Part shown: one piece after another, positions 1 to 7,261 of the stretch
Position numbering within the stretch: position 1 is the stretch's first letter
Layout of the letters: every line of letters starts with the position of its first letter
Source: Enhygromyxa salina
GTDB lineage: Bacteria > Myxococcota_A > Polyangia > Nannocystales > Nannocystaceae
Length of the DNA: 52,211 bases
Assembly: GCF_002994615.1 (NCBI RefSeq)
Contig: NZ_PVNK01000311.1
Span: 1-52,211 of the forward strand
Reading direction: 5' to 3'
Made by a program: the position numbers and the translations under genes
Notes under the pieces: generated by a model
Told to the model about the DNA's origin: nothing
Databases searched by the model: none
The model's input: the letters and a program-made list of their open reading frames with translations, nothing else

Positions 1-410
1 TGTGCACTTTGCCACGCACTGCCGCTGCGCGGCAGGTCGCTCGTTCCTCGCTCGGTGGGCTCTCATGTGCCCTGCAATGGTCTCCGTGGCCCCCTAGAAG
101 GGGGCTTTGTTGGCTCGTGGGTGGGCGGTTGTGCACTTTGCCACGCACTGCCGCTGCGCGGCAGGTCGCTCGTTCCTCGCTCGGTGGGCTCTCATGTGCC
201 CTGCAATGGTCTCCGTGGCCCCCTAGAAGGGGGCTTTGTTGGCTCGTGGGTGGGCGTTGGCGTGGCCGCTACGCGGCAGGGCGCTCGGTGGGGCGTTGGG
301 GGCTGCAAGCGGGCGGTCGCTCGTTCCTTGGTCGGTGGGCGCTCATGTGGGCCGCAAGGGTCTCCGTGGCCCCCTAGAAAGGGGCTCGGTTGGCTCGTGG
401 GTGGGCGTTG
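1..410. repeat. 129-bp tandem repeat, two near-identical copies plus a degenerate third
   Basis: The first 129 bases recur almost exactly at 130-258, and a diverged third unit follows to about 410. Each unit contains a GC-rich palindrome (GCCCCCTAGAAGGGGGC type) that could fold into a hairpin. A relative in the opposite orientation lies at 12318-12436, so this is a dispersed family and not only a local duplication. No convincing gene lies before position 486; reading frames through the repeat have strongly biased, low-complexity translations. Confidence 0.9.
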
Positions 411-485
411 GGGTGGCCGCTCGGCGGCAGGCGCGAGCAGGGCAGGTCGCTCGGTGCATGCCTCGACTATGCCCGAGCGCCCGTT

Positions 486-2396
486 ATGCTCGGGCTCTTG
501 ACGATCCTCAGCGCACGTGAAGTCCGCCGCAGCTATGGCATCCGCGAGATCCTGCGTGGCGCGAACTTGTCGATCGATGAGGGCGAGCGGGTCGGGCTGG
601 TCGGGCGTAACGGCTCGGGCAAGTCGACGCTCGCGCGGATCATCGCGGGGGTCGAAGAGCCCGACGCGGGCGAGGTCGTGCGGCGGGGGGGGCTGCGGGT
701 CGGCTACCTCGCCCAGGAGCCCAGCTTCGAGCCCGGGCTGCGGGCCGTCGACGCGGTCCTCGGCGGGCTCGCGGCCTGGCAGGCGGCGATCGATCGCCAC
801 GCCGAGGTCTCGGAGCTGCTCGGTCAGGACCCCCAGCCAAAGCTCGACGCGCTGCTCCGCGAGCAGGCCGAGCTCGCGGTCAAGATCGAGCGCCTCGGCG
901 GCTGGGATCAGCGCCACGAGGCCCTCGCGCTCCTCGCCGTGGTCGGGATCGCCGATCCCGACAAACTGGTCGATCGCATGAGCGGCGGCGAGCGCCGTCG
1001 CGTCGCGCTCGCGCGCTTGCTGGTCGCCAACCCCGAGCTGGCGATCCTCGATGAGCCGACCAACCACCTCGATCTCGAGACCGTCGAGTGGCTCGAGGGC
1101 TGGCTGGCCAACCGCTTCGGCGGCGCGCTGATCCTCGTGACCCACGATCGCTACCTGCTCGATCGCCTGGTCACGCGCACGGTCGAGGTCGAGCAGGGCG
1201 AGCTCCACATCTACCAGGGCGGCTGGGGCCGCTACCTCGAGGCCAAGGCCGAGCGCGAGGCCCACGCCGACCGCGTCGAGGCCAACCGTCGCAACTTCCT
1301 GTCCCGCGAGCTCGAGTGGCTGCGGCGCAACCCCAAGGCGCGCGGGACCAAGCAAAAGGCCCGCGTCGATCGGGTCATCGCGGTCCGCGATCAGCTCGGC
1401 CCCAAGCGCGAGGCGACCGCCCGGATCGAGCTCGTCGGCGACCGCCTCGGGCGCACGATCCTCGACGCCGAGGACGTGGCCGTGGACATCGGCGGGCGGC
1501 GCCTGCTCGACGAGGTCGAGCTGCGCCTGAGCAAGGGCGAGCGGCTCGGCGTGGTCGGGCCCAACGGCTGCGGCAAGACGACCTTGCTGCGGGTGCTGAC
1601 CGGCCAGATCGAGCCCGCGGCCGGCGAGGTCCGGCTCGGCAAGCGGACCAAGATCGCCTTCCTCGAGCAGTCTCGCGGCGGCCTCGACGACGACAAGAGC
1701 GTGTTCGACAACGTCGGCGAGGGCAGCAACCGGGTGGTCCTCGGCGATCAGGAGATCGACCTGCGCACCTACCTCGAGCGCTTCTTGTTCGACAACCACG
1801 CCCAGCGCCAGCTGGTCGGGACCCTGTCGGGCGGCGAGCGGGCCCGCGTCGCCCTGGCCAAGACCCTCCGCGGCGGGGCCAACCTCGTGATCCTCGACGA
1901 GCCGACCAACGACCTCGACGTCATGACCCTGACCGCGTTCGAGGACTCGCTGAGCAGCTACCCCGGCGCCGTGCTCGTGGTCACCCACGATCGCTGGTTC
2001 CTCGATCGCGTGGCCACGGGCTTGCTGGTGTTCGAGGACGCCCGCCTGACCCGGCACGAGGGCGGCTGGGCCGACTACCTCGAGCGCCGCAAGGCGGCTC
2101 CGCGCGAGCGTGGTGACAGCGCCGAGGGCCCCAAGGCAGACCCGAGCCCGGAGCCGAACAAGACAAGCGCCAAGCGCAAGCTGACCTACGCCGAGGAGAT
2201 CGAGCTCGACGGTCTGCTCGAGCGGGTCGACGAGGCCGAGCAGGCCGTCGCCGCCCTCGAGGCCGAGCTCGCCGCCGAGGGCTTCTACGAGCAGCCCGTG
2301 CCCGCGCAGCAAGCCGCGTTCGCCAAGCTCGAGGCCGCCCGGGCCGAGGCCGCGAAGCTCGCCGAGCGCTGGACCGAGCTCGAAGACTTGGCTTGA
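486..2396 (+). CDS. uup: ABC-F family ATPase, Uup type
   Basis: A 636-residue soluble protein with two ABC cassettes and no membrane segments. Cassette 1 has Walker A GRNGSGKST (about residues 40-47), signature MSGGERRR (about 165) and EPTNHLD. Cassette 2 has GPNGCGKTT (about 358), LSGGERAR (about 448) and EPTNDLDV, the form typical of Uup. A charged coiled coil fills residues 555-636, matching the Uup C-terminal domain. ABC-F proteins act on ribosomes, or on branched DNA in the case of Uup, to relieve stalled intermediates. The start at 486 is chosen because homology begins just after it; the frame is open further upstream only through the repeat. Family is certain; the Uup subclass is likely. 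Confidence 0.9.
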   Translation: MLGLLTILSAREVRRSYGIREILRGANLSIDEGERVGLVGRNGSGKSTLARIIAGVEEPDAGEVVRRGGLRVGYLAQEPSFEPGLRAVDAVLGGLAAWQAAIDRHAEVSELLGQDPQPKLDALLREQAELAVKIERLGGWDQRHEALALLAVVGIADPDKLVDRMSGGERRRVALARLLVANPELAILDEPTNHLDLETVEWLEGWLANRFGGALILVTHDRYLLDRLVTRTVEVEQGELHIYQGGWGRYLEAKAEREAHADRVEANRRNFLSRELEWLRRNPKARGTKQKARVDRVIAVRDQLGPKREATARIELVGDRLGRTILDAEDVAVDIGGRRLLDEVELRLSKGERLGVVGPNGCGKTTLLRVLTGQIEPAAGEVRLGKRTKIAFLEQSRGGLDDDKSVFDNVGEGSNRVVLGDQEIDLRTYLERFLFDNHAQRQLVGTLSGGERARVALAKTLRGGANLVILDEPTNDLDVMTLTAFEDSLSSYPGAVLVVTHDRWFLDRVATGLLVFEDARLTRHEGGWADYLERRKAAPRERGDSAEGPKADPSPEPNKTSAKRKLTYAEEIELDGLLERVDEAEQAVAALEAELAAEGFYEQPVPAQQAAFAKLEAARAEAAKLAERWTELEDLA

Positions 2397-4013
2397 CTAC
2401 AACAGCTCCTCGAACAGCTCGCGCTGGTCGAGGACCGTCCAGGTGCACAGGTTGGCCAGGAGCCGGACCTGCAGCGGCGTGAAGCGGACCAGGCTCAACG
2501 CGTTGGCGCCGATCGTCTCGTAGTTCGGGAAGCGCTGGCACGGGCCCACGGCGATCCGGGCGTTGCCAGCCTCGACCGCCGCCTGGGTCGACTTGGGCAG
2601 CAGCGCCTCGAACCTGGCCACGCGATCGAGGTAGACCCAGGCGACGCGGACCTTGCGAGCGCCGCGGATCCCCCACCACGCGTTGTCGAGGACCTCGTGC
2701 TCGCGCACGGCGATCACCGGCCCGCCGCCGCGCTTGGCCGCCTGCAGATCCGCGACGAGCTCGGCGAACTCGGCGCTCGGGAACACCTGGTTGCGGTCGA
2801 GCCTGATGCTGGCCCGCTCCTCGTGGACTCCGAACAGCGGCGGCAGGTAGGGATCGATGTGGGGCTGGTAGGAGCCGTGGCCAGGGGTCCAGTCGACGCT
2901 CAATTGCTGCTTGGTGTTGACGAGCACGATGATCGTCTCGAGCTCGCGCTGGAGCAGCGGCAGGAGGCCGTAGTTGTCGATCGTGCCGCCGTCGCCGAGC
3001 TCCCAGGCCTCGCTGGCCGGGACCTGACCGCGCCGCGGCGGCCAGTAGTCGAGGCAGGGGACGCGGCCCGAGGAGGTGTTGAGCTCGGGGATCGCGTGGA
3101 TCGCCGACGCGTAGGCGCAGCTGCTGCTGCCGAGCGCGAGCGCGAGCTGGTCGAGACCCGGCGGTCGGGCGAGGGTCAGGGTCTGGCCCGACGCGCCGCT
3201 GAGCTCGCGCGGGCCCGGGCCGCCGAGCGCGAAGGGCTCGATCAGGCCGCCGCCGACCGAGCGCCGGAGCCCGTCACCGCGCCTGTACGCGTAGGTGATC
3301 TCGTGGGCCGGGAGGCTGCCGACGTAGAGCGGCGTGAATTGCAGGCTCACGGGATCGAGGCGTACGAGGTTGTTGCCCGCGTCGGGCCCGAGCAGGCAGG
3401 CGCTCACGATCGGAAAGGGCCGGTTGGGCCGCGCGACCACGAAGTCGTCGGCCGTCAGCGCGGAGGATGTCTCGGGCGGCTCCTGACGAGCCAGGATCTC
3501 GTCGCGCGCTCCCACGCTGAGCACGGGGCTGCGCGGCGTGTTCGGCCCGTAGAGCCCGTAGCGCTGCAAGAAGGTCTCTGCGACCGCGCGGACCCACGCG
3601 CGCCCGGGCTTTAGCTCGCAGATGTCGTCGAACAGGCTGTCGCGGAAGCTCAGGGTCGCGGCCGCGCCGAGGTAGGCGGGCGGGAGCTCGGCGGTCAGCC
3701 GCGCGTGGTCGAGCTCCTGCGGCGGGAGGATCGGCCCGAGCAGTTCGCGGTCATCGCTCGCGCCGGTCTGCCAGAAGCTGAAGGGGATCGACGCCCACGA
3801 GCCGCCCGAGACCGCGCTGGTGTAGCGCAGGCGCTCGATCAGCCCGAGCTCGAGCAAGCCGCGGAGGTAGCCGATCGCGGCGCAGGTCGCCCGGGTCCCG
3901 CCGCCCGACAGGCACAGGCCCGTCGAGGGTCGTGACTGGACATCGTCGAGCCCGAGCTCGGGAAAGCGGGGCACGCCATCGTCGAGCCACACGCGGGCAC
4001 GGATCGAAGCCAT
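2397..4013 (-). CDS. Patatin/cPLA2-like phospholipase
   Basis: A 538-residue predicted lipid acyl hydrolase. The oxyanion-hole motif SGGGTRA is at about residues 36-42, the nucleophile is in AVSGGSWA (Ser69), and a DGGTIDNYG segment about two thirds along supplies the catalytic Asp, giving the Ser-Asp dyad of patatins and of the cytosolic PLA2 fold. The SGGSW form of the nucleophile elbow resembles the cPLA2/lysophospholipase B side of the family. No signal peptide is visible, so it may act in the cytoplasm or be exported by another route. It is convergent with the Uup gene (stops abut) and divergent from the amidotransferase, with 64 bp between starts. The frame stays open upstream over the neighbour; the ATG at 4013 avoids that overlap. 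Confidence 0.8.
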   Translation of the reverse strand: MASIRARVWLDDGVPRFPELGLDDVQSRPSTGLCLSGGGTRATCAAIGYLRGLLELGLIERLRYTSAVSGGSWASIPFSFWQTGASDDRELLGPILPPQELDHARLTAELPPAYLGAAATLSFRDSLFDDICELKPGRAWVRAVAETFLQRYGLYGPNTPRSPVLSVGARDEILARQEPPETSSALTADDFVVARPNRPFPIVSACLLGPDAGNNLVRLDPVSLQFTPLYVGSLPAHEITYAYRRGDGLRRSVGGGLIEPFALGGPGPRELSGASGQTLTLARPPGLDQLALALGSSSCAYASAIHAIPELNTSSGRVPCLDYWPPRRGQVPASEAWELGDGGTIDNYGLLPLLQRELETIIVLVNTKQQLSVDWTPGHGSYQPHIDPYLPPLFGVHEERASIRLDRNQVFPSAEFAELVADLQAAKRGGGPVIAVREHEVLDNAWWGIRGARKVRVAWVYLDRVARFEALLPKSTQAAVEAGNARIAVGPCQRFPNYETIGANALSLVRFTPLQVRLLANLCTWTVLDQRELFEELL

Positions 4014-4077
4014 GGCCGAGCTTCGCAGCCGCCTGTGGGCGGCGCAAGCAGGGCCCCTCACGGTAGACTCGGGCGAG

Positions 4078-4926
4078 ATGTGTCGCTTCGCCATGTACCT
4101 CGGGCCCCCGATCAAGCTCAGCGCGCTGGTCACCGAGCCGAGCAACTCGATCATCCACCAGAGCTACGACGCCCAGGAGCGCGAGGAGCCCCTCAACGGC
4201 GACGGCTTCGGCGTGGCCTGGTACGTGCCCGAGCTGCGTGACGAGCCCGCGGTGTTCAAGTCGATCAGCCCGGCGTGGAACAACGCCAACCTGCTCAACC
4301 TCGCGCCGGTCACCCGCAGCCACTGTCTGCTGGCCCACGTCCGCGCGGCGAGCCCCGGCCTCGCGGTCGCGCAGGTCAACTGCCACCCCTTCGTGCGCGA
4401 GCGCTTCGCGTTCATGCACAACGGCAGCGTCGGCGGCTTCGCCCGCCTGCGTCGGCGCCTCCGCGAGCGCCTGTCCGATCTCGCCTATGACGCGATCGCG
4501 GGCTCGACGGACTCGGAGCACGTGCTCGCGCTGCTCAGTGATCGGTGGCTCGAGGCCCTCGAGCCCGATCCGCTCGAGCGCGCCGCGCTGGCCCTGCGCG
4601 AGACCATCGAGCTGCTCGAGCACCTGCGCGCCGAGCTCGACATCGAGGAGCCCTCTTACCTGAACCTGGCGATCACCGACGGCGCGGCGGCGATGGTCTG
4701 CCGCTACGTCAGCCCCGGCCCGGACCCGGCCCACTCGCTCTACTACGCCCGGGGAGCGCTGGTCGTGGAGGACGGGAAGAGCCGGATCGACGCGCCAAAA
4801 TCGGACGGCCCCGCGGTCGTCGTGGCCTCGGAGCCCCTCGGCGACCGCTCGCGCTGGGAGGCCGTGCCCCGCAACCACCTGGTCCTGATTGATGATCAGC
4901 GCCGGGTCAACCTGCGCGAGATCTGA
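4078..4926 (+). CDS. Class II glutamine amidotransferase (YafJ/EgtC-like)
   Basis: A 282-residue protein beginning Met-Cys-Arg-Phe. The Cys at position 2 would be the N-terminal nucleophile after Met removal, which fixes the start at 4078. Further class II motifs follow: NGDGFGVAWY, then HVRAASPG and HPFVRERFAFMHNGSVGG. These enzymes release ammonia from glutamine or, in the EgtC/YafJ branch, hydrolyse gamma-glutamyl amides. No ergothioneine genes (egtB, egtD) are nearby, so the substrate cannot be assigned. A stand-alone single-domain enzyme in the cytoplasm is expected. Its stop is 12 bp before the 3' end of tRNA-Tyr, which is on the other strand. Confidence 0.85.
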   Translation: MCRFAMYLGPPIKLSALVTEPSNSIIHQSYDAQEREEPLNGDGFGVAWYVPELRDEPAVFKSISPAWNNANLLNLAPVTRSHCLLAHVRAASPGLAVAQVNCHPFVRERFAFMHNGSVGGFARLRRRLRERLSDLAYDAIAGSTDSEHVLALLSDRWLEALEPDPLERAALALRETIELLEHLRAELDIEEPSYLNLAITDGAAAMVCRYVSPGPDPAHSLYYARGALVVEDGKSRIDAPKSDGPAVVVASEPLGDRSRWEAVPRNHLVLIDDQRRVNLREI

Positions 4927-4937
4927 ACGAAGCACAA

Positions 4938-5023
4938 TCCGTGGGGCAGGGATCGAACCTGCCATGCGTCCGAAGACGCGGCGGACCTACAAACCGCTGC
5001 CCCGCCATTGGGGCGTCCCACGG
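4938..5023 (-). tRNA. tRNA-Tyr (anticodon GUA)
   Basis: The reverse complement folds as a class II tRNA of 86 nt: a 7-bp acceptor CCGTGGG/CCCACGG, T arm GCAGG-TTCGATC-CCTGC, a long variable arm with a TTC loop, and anticodon loop TTGTAGG. The long variable arm and GTA anticodon agree on tyrosine in bacteria. Position 31:39 of the anticodon stem is a T-T mismatch. CCA is not encoded. Confidence 0.9.
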
Positions 5024-5027
5024 GGAG

Positions 5028-5118
5028 TCGGGGTGGTGGGATTCGAACCCACGACTTCTCGCATCCGAAGCGAGCGCGCTAGCAGCCCGGGGTGCTAGCC
5101 AGACTGCGCCACATCCCG
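5028..5118 (-). tRNA. tRNA-Pro(CGG)-like gene with a 16-nt D-loop insertion
   Basis: Without the extra bases this is a standard 75-nt tRNA: D stem GCGC/GCGC, anticodon stem CTCGC/GCGAG with loop TTCGGAT (anticodon CGG), T arm GTGGG-TTCGAAT-CCCAC. The D loop carries 16 additional bases made of a 12-bp core between two CTAG copies. The acceptor CGGGATG/CACCCCG has one A-C mismatch, and base 37 is A where proline tRNAs normally have G. These three oddities together suggest either a damaged gene or a recombined hybrid, although every stem otherwise pairs. tRNA-Tyr follows 4 bp downstream. Confidence 0.6.
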
Positions 5119-5138
5119 AGTTTGGTGCCAAGCGAGAG

Positions 5139-5187
5139 TCGGGATGGCCGGATTCGAACCGACGACCTCCTGCACCCCGAGCTGCTA
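5139..5187 (-). pseudogene. 3' half of a second tRNA-Pro-like gene
   Basis: The reverse complement gives a complete T arm (GTCGG-TTCGAAT-CCGGC), variable region AGGTC and acceptor 3' strand CATCCCG, but no acceptor 5' strand or D arm: the upstream sequence is the end of the thpR gene. CATCCCG would pair perfectly with CGGGATG, which is the acceptor 5' strand of the neighbouring tRNA-Pro. The join to thpR lies in a copy of the CTAG/CAGC(C/T)CGGGGTG element found in the D loop next door and in the MITE at 37674. Confidence 0.65.
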
Positions 5188-5727
5188 GCCACTGAGTGGA
5201 TAGATGGCCTCGGTCCGGTACTTCGGCCCGCCTTGCGAGAGCACGCTCGAGTACAAGCGGACATGGTCGACGCGGAAGCTGGCCGAGGCGTAGAGCGAGT
5301 GGCCGCGGACCCACTGGGCGACGCGCCTCGGATCCACGGTCTTGGCGAAGCGAGCGAGGGTCACGTGGGGCGCGTACTTTCGGTGCTCACGCTCGGCGCC
5401 GAGCTCGTCGAGGATCCGGGCGCAGCGCTGGTGGACGAGGCGCACGGGCTCGGGCGCGGCCACGCCGACCCACAAGATCCGAGGCTGGCCCCGGGGCGGG
5501 AACAGGCCCGCGCCGCGCAGCTGCATGTCGAACGCGGGCGCGTCGAGCTGCTCGAGCGCGGCGCTCGAGCGCCGGGCGTCGCCGCCGTCGACCTCACCGA
5601 GGAAGTGCAGGGTCAGATGAAGCTGCTCGGGCTGTTGCCAGCGCGCGTCGGGGATCCCGCAGGACATCATCTGGAGGTCGAGTTTGACCTCGTCGGGCAG
5701 ATCGATGCCGAGGAACAGGCGAGGCAT
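5185..5727 (-). CDS. thpR: RNA 2',3'-cyclic phosphodiesterase, 2H family
   Basis: A 180-residue cytoplasmic protein, the usual length of the family, beginning MPRLFLGIDLPDE. It has two HxT motifs (HLTL and HVTL) about 85 residues apart, which form the catalytic centre of 2H phosphoesterases. Known members open 2',3'-cyclic phosphate ends of RNA, including tRNA halves, and some ligate tRNA halves in reverse. The start at 5727 is the family-consistent ATG; the longer frame adds an unconserved stretch. Its TAG stop lies inside the CTAG that begins the short mobile remnant, and it is followed directly by the broken and interrupted proline tRNA genes, which may be coincidence. Confidence 0.88.
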   Translation of the reverse strand: MPRLFLGIDLPDEVKLDLQMMSCGIPDARWQQPEQLHLTLHFLGEVDGGDARRSSAALEQLDAPAFDMQLRGAGLFPPRGQPRILWVGVAAPEPVRLVHQRCARILDELGAEREHRKYAPHVTLARFAKTVDPRRVAQWVRGHSLYASASFRVDHVRLYSSVLSQGGPKYRTEAIYPLSG

Positions 5728-5795
5728 CGGCGAGTCATAGCAGCACGGGCCGCGTCGGGGTTGTCGGGCGCCCGGCGATCCGCGATACAGTTGCA

Positions 5796-6281
5796 ATGCG
5801 GACCGCCCTCGTCGCGCTCACCCACGCGTGTGTTCTGGCTGCGGCCTGCGCGGGCTCGCCCTCGTCCGAGTCGTCGCGGGACCCGGCGAGCGACGGCGCA
5901 GCGACCGACAAAGGCGAGGGGGGAGCGAGCGCCGAGGTCGAGACGGTCGGCGAGCACGAGCAGGTCGGCAAGGAGCTCCCGAGCGATCTCGTCGCCGAGC
6001 TGCGGATGCAGGGCGCCGACGCCGATGGCCGACTCCTGACCCTGGCGCCCGGCTTCATCGCGACCGCGGCGTGCAGCGACTGCGGGGCTCCGAGCTACCT
6101 GTGGTTCTTGGCCGTGCGCTGCGCGGACCCGCGGCACTGCTCGGTCCTGACCGAGCAGTGCGAAGGCGAGATCAGCCGCGACGCCGACACCTACCTGCTG
6201 GAGTTTCGGGCCGTCGAGGAAGGCGCCGAGGCGGGGGCCGAGGTCTGCGCTGGTTACTCGGGCACGTTCGAGTCCCCGTGA
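5796..6281 (+). CDS. Small orphan lipoprotein
   Basis: 161 residues with an N-terminal hydrophobic segment ending in a lipobox-like LAAAC (Cys about residue 18), followed by a Ser/Glu/Asp-rich linker to about residue 65. The remainder has about five cysteines in a compact pattern (CSDCG, CADPRHC, QCEGE, CAGYSG), suggesting a disulphide-stabilised extracytoplasmic domain. I recognise no family. It is divergent from thpR with 68 bp between starts. The next element on the same strand is a cobalamin riboswitch that begins only after its stop, so the lipoprotein itself is not under that control. Confidence 0.7.
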   Translation: MRTALVALTHACVLAAACAGSPSSESSRDPASDGAATDKGEGGASAEVETVGEHEQVGKELPSDLVAELRMQGADADGRLLTLAPGFIATAACSDCGAPSYLWFLAVRCADPRHCSVLTEQCEGEISRDADTYLLEFRAVEEGAEAGAEVCAGYSGTFESP

Positions 6282-6307
6282 CATTTCGACTTTGACGGCG
6301 GCCGCGG

Positions 6308-6490
6308 ACCTCGGTAGGAGGGGGCGACTCCGGTTCGCTCGCGTGCGAGCGTCGTAAGAGGGAACCCGGTGAGAGACCGGGACTGCCCCCGCAGCGGTGA
6401 GTGGCGACGAACGCCGTCAAGATGCACTGGCTCTCGAGCTGGGAAGCGACGGCTACTAGGAAGACCCACGAGTCCGAAGACCTGCCGGAA
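6308..6490 (+). ncRNA. Cobalamin (B12) riboswitch
   Basis: The segment shows the conserved succession of the cobalamin aptamer: GGGAACCCGGTGAGA then CCGGGACTGCCCCCGCAGCGG, a CACTGG element near 6425, a TGGGAAG element near 6440, and the B12 box GAGTCCGAAGACCTGCC near 6470-6486. In this class adenosyl- or methylcobalamin binding lowers expression of the gene downstream. It points to the 51-codon frame at 6548 and the lipoprotein at 6707. Confidence 0.92.
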
Positions 6491-6493
6491 GCC

Positions 6494-6540
6494 GCCACCT
6501 CGTCGAGGTGGTGATTTGCGCGATGTCCTCGAGGGGAGGA
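6494..6540 (+). promoter_or_regulatory. Riboswitch expression platform with hairpin and ribosome binding site
   Basis: Just after the B12 box, CCACCT-CGTCG-AGGTGG can form a 6-bp hairpin with no U tract, so control of translation is more likely than termination. A strong Shine-Dalgarno GGAGGA (6535-6540) sits 7 nt before the ATG at 6548. Its CCTC-rich upstream neighbour (TCCTCGAG) could pair with it and hide it when the riboswitch is occupied. Confidence 0.5.
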
Positions 6541-6547
6541 TGAGGCA

Positions 6548-6703
6548 ATGACCCGGCACCGAGCAGGTACAGCGACGACGAGGGTGAGCGCGCGCGAAGG
6601 CGCTGCGGTCCCCGTCGTCGCCGTTCACGCTGGCGCCTTGCATGACGACCCGCGCCCGCTGCCCCTCGCACCCGGGCCCGCGGGTCGTCGAGAGACGAAC
6701 TGA
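6548..6703 (+). CDS. Short riboswitch-proximal ORF (51 aa)
   Basis: Fifty-one codons from an ATG with a good GGAGGA ribosome binding site at ideal spacing, ending 3 bp before the ATG of the lipoprotein gene. The peptide is basic and Arg/Ala/Pro-rich with an internal VVAVHAGALHDD stretch; there is no signal peptide and no family I know. It may be a genuine small protein, or a leader whose translation carries ribosomes onto the lipoprotein start. The spacing and ribosome binding site are seen directly; the role is unknown. Confidence 0.45.
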   Translation: MTRHRAGTATTRVSAREGAAVPVVAVHAGALHDDPRPLPLAPGPAGRRETN

Positions 6704-6706
6704 TCC

Positions 6707-7261
6707 ATGACCACCGACATCATCTCCATCCGCAACCTCCCGCTGCTCACGGTCTGCCTCGCGCTCGCGCTCGTCGCCTGCGACGGAGGGGGCAGCGAAG
6801 ACGAGACCGGGGCCGAGACCGGGACCGAGACCGGGACCGAGACCGAGACCGGGGCTGAGACCGAGACCGGCGACGAGACCGAGACCGGCGACGAGACTGA
6901 GACCGAGACCGAGACCGGCGACGAGATGTCGCTGGCGATCGTCGGCACCTACACCGACGACTTCGGCGACATGCACACGATCACCGAGGCCGAGTGGCTC
7001 AACGGCGCAGGCGGCTTCCTGATCTCGGAGTGGGACAACGAGGGGATGTGGCTCGTCGCCCAGAACGCCGACACCAACATGTGGTCGCCGGGCCTGTGGA
7101 GCCGCTTTGACTGGACCTGGGACGGCGAGCAGCTCTACTATTGCCAGTCGGTCTTCGACGGCGCGACGGTCGAGGACGCCCTGGCCGGCAGCGCCGATCC
7201 GAGCGATCCCACCACGGGCGGCTGCGGCGGCTTCCCCTGGTCGATGCTGACCCCGAGCTGA
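6707..7261 (+). CDS. Riboswitch-controlled lipoprotein with ETG-repeat linker
   Basis: 184 residues. A signal peptide ending LALVAC (Cys about 25) is followed by a low-complexity linker of about 45 residues built from Glu-Thr-Gly/Asp units, and then a compact domain of about 110 residues starting SLAIVGTYTDDFGD. That domain is rich in Trp (EWLNG, SEWDNEGMW, SRFDWTWDGEQ) and has two cysteines (YYCQS, GGCGG). The linker would hold the domain away from the outer membrane. Lying directly behind a cobalamin riboswitch, its synthesis should rise when B12 is scarce, so surface capture of B12 or a precursor is a reasonable guess. I do not recognise the domain. Confidence 0.75.
   Translation: MTTDIISIRNLPLLTVCLALALVACDGGGSEDETGAETGTETGTETETGAETETGDETETGDETETETETGDEMSLAIVGTYTDDFGDMHTITEAEWLNGAGGFLISEWDNEGMWLVAQNADTNMWSPGLWSRFDWTWDGEQLYYCQSVFDGATVEDALAGSADPSDPTTGGCGGFPWSMLTPS

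Noticed and set aside
192..2312. 706-codon open frame opposite the ABC-F gene
   Set aside because: Mirror-frame artefact of GC-rich coding DNA; its translation is a low-complexity Leu/Ala/Gly/Glu mix while the plus strand has all ABC motifs.
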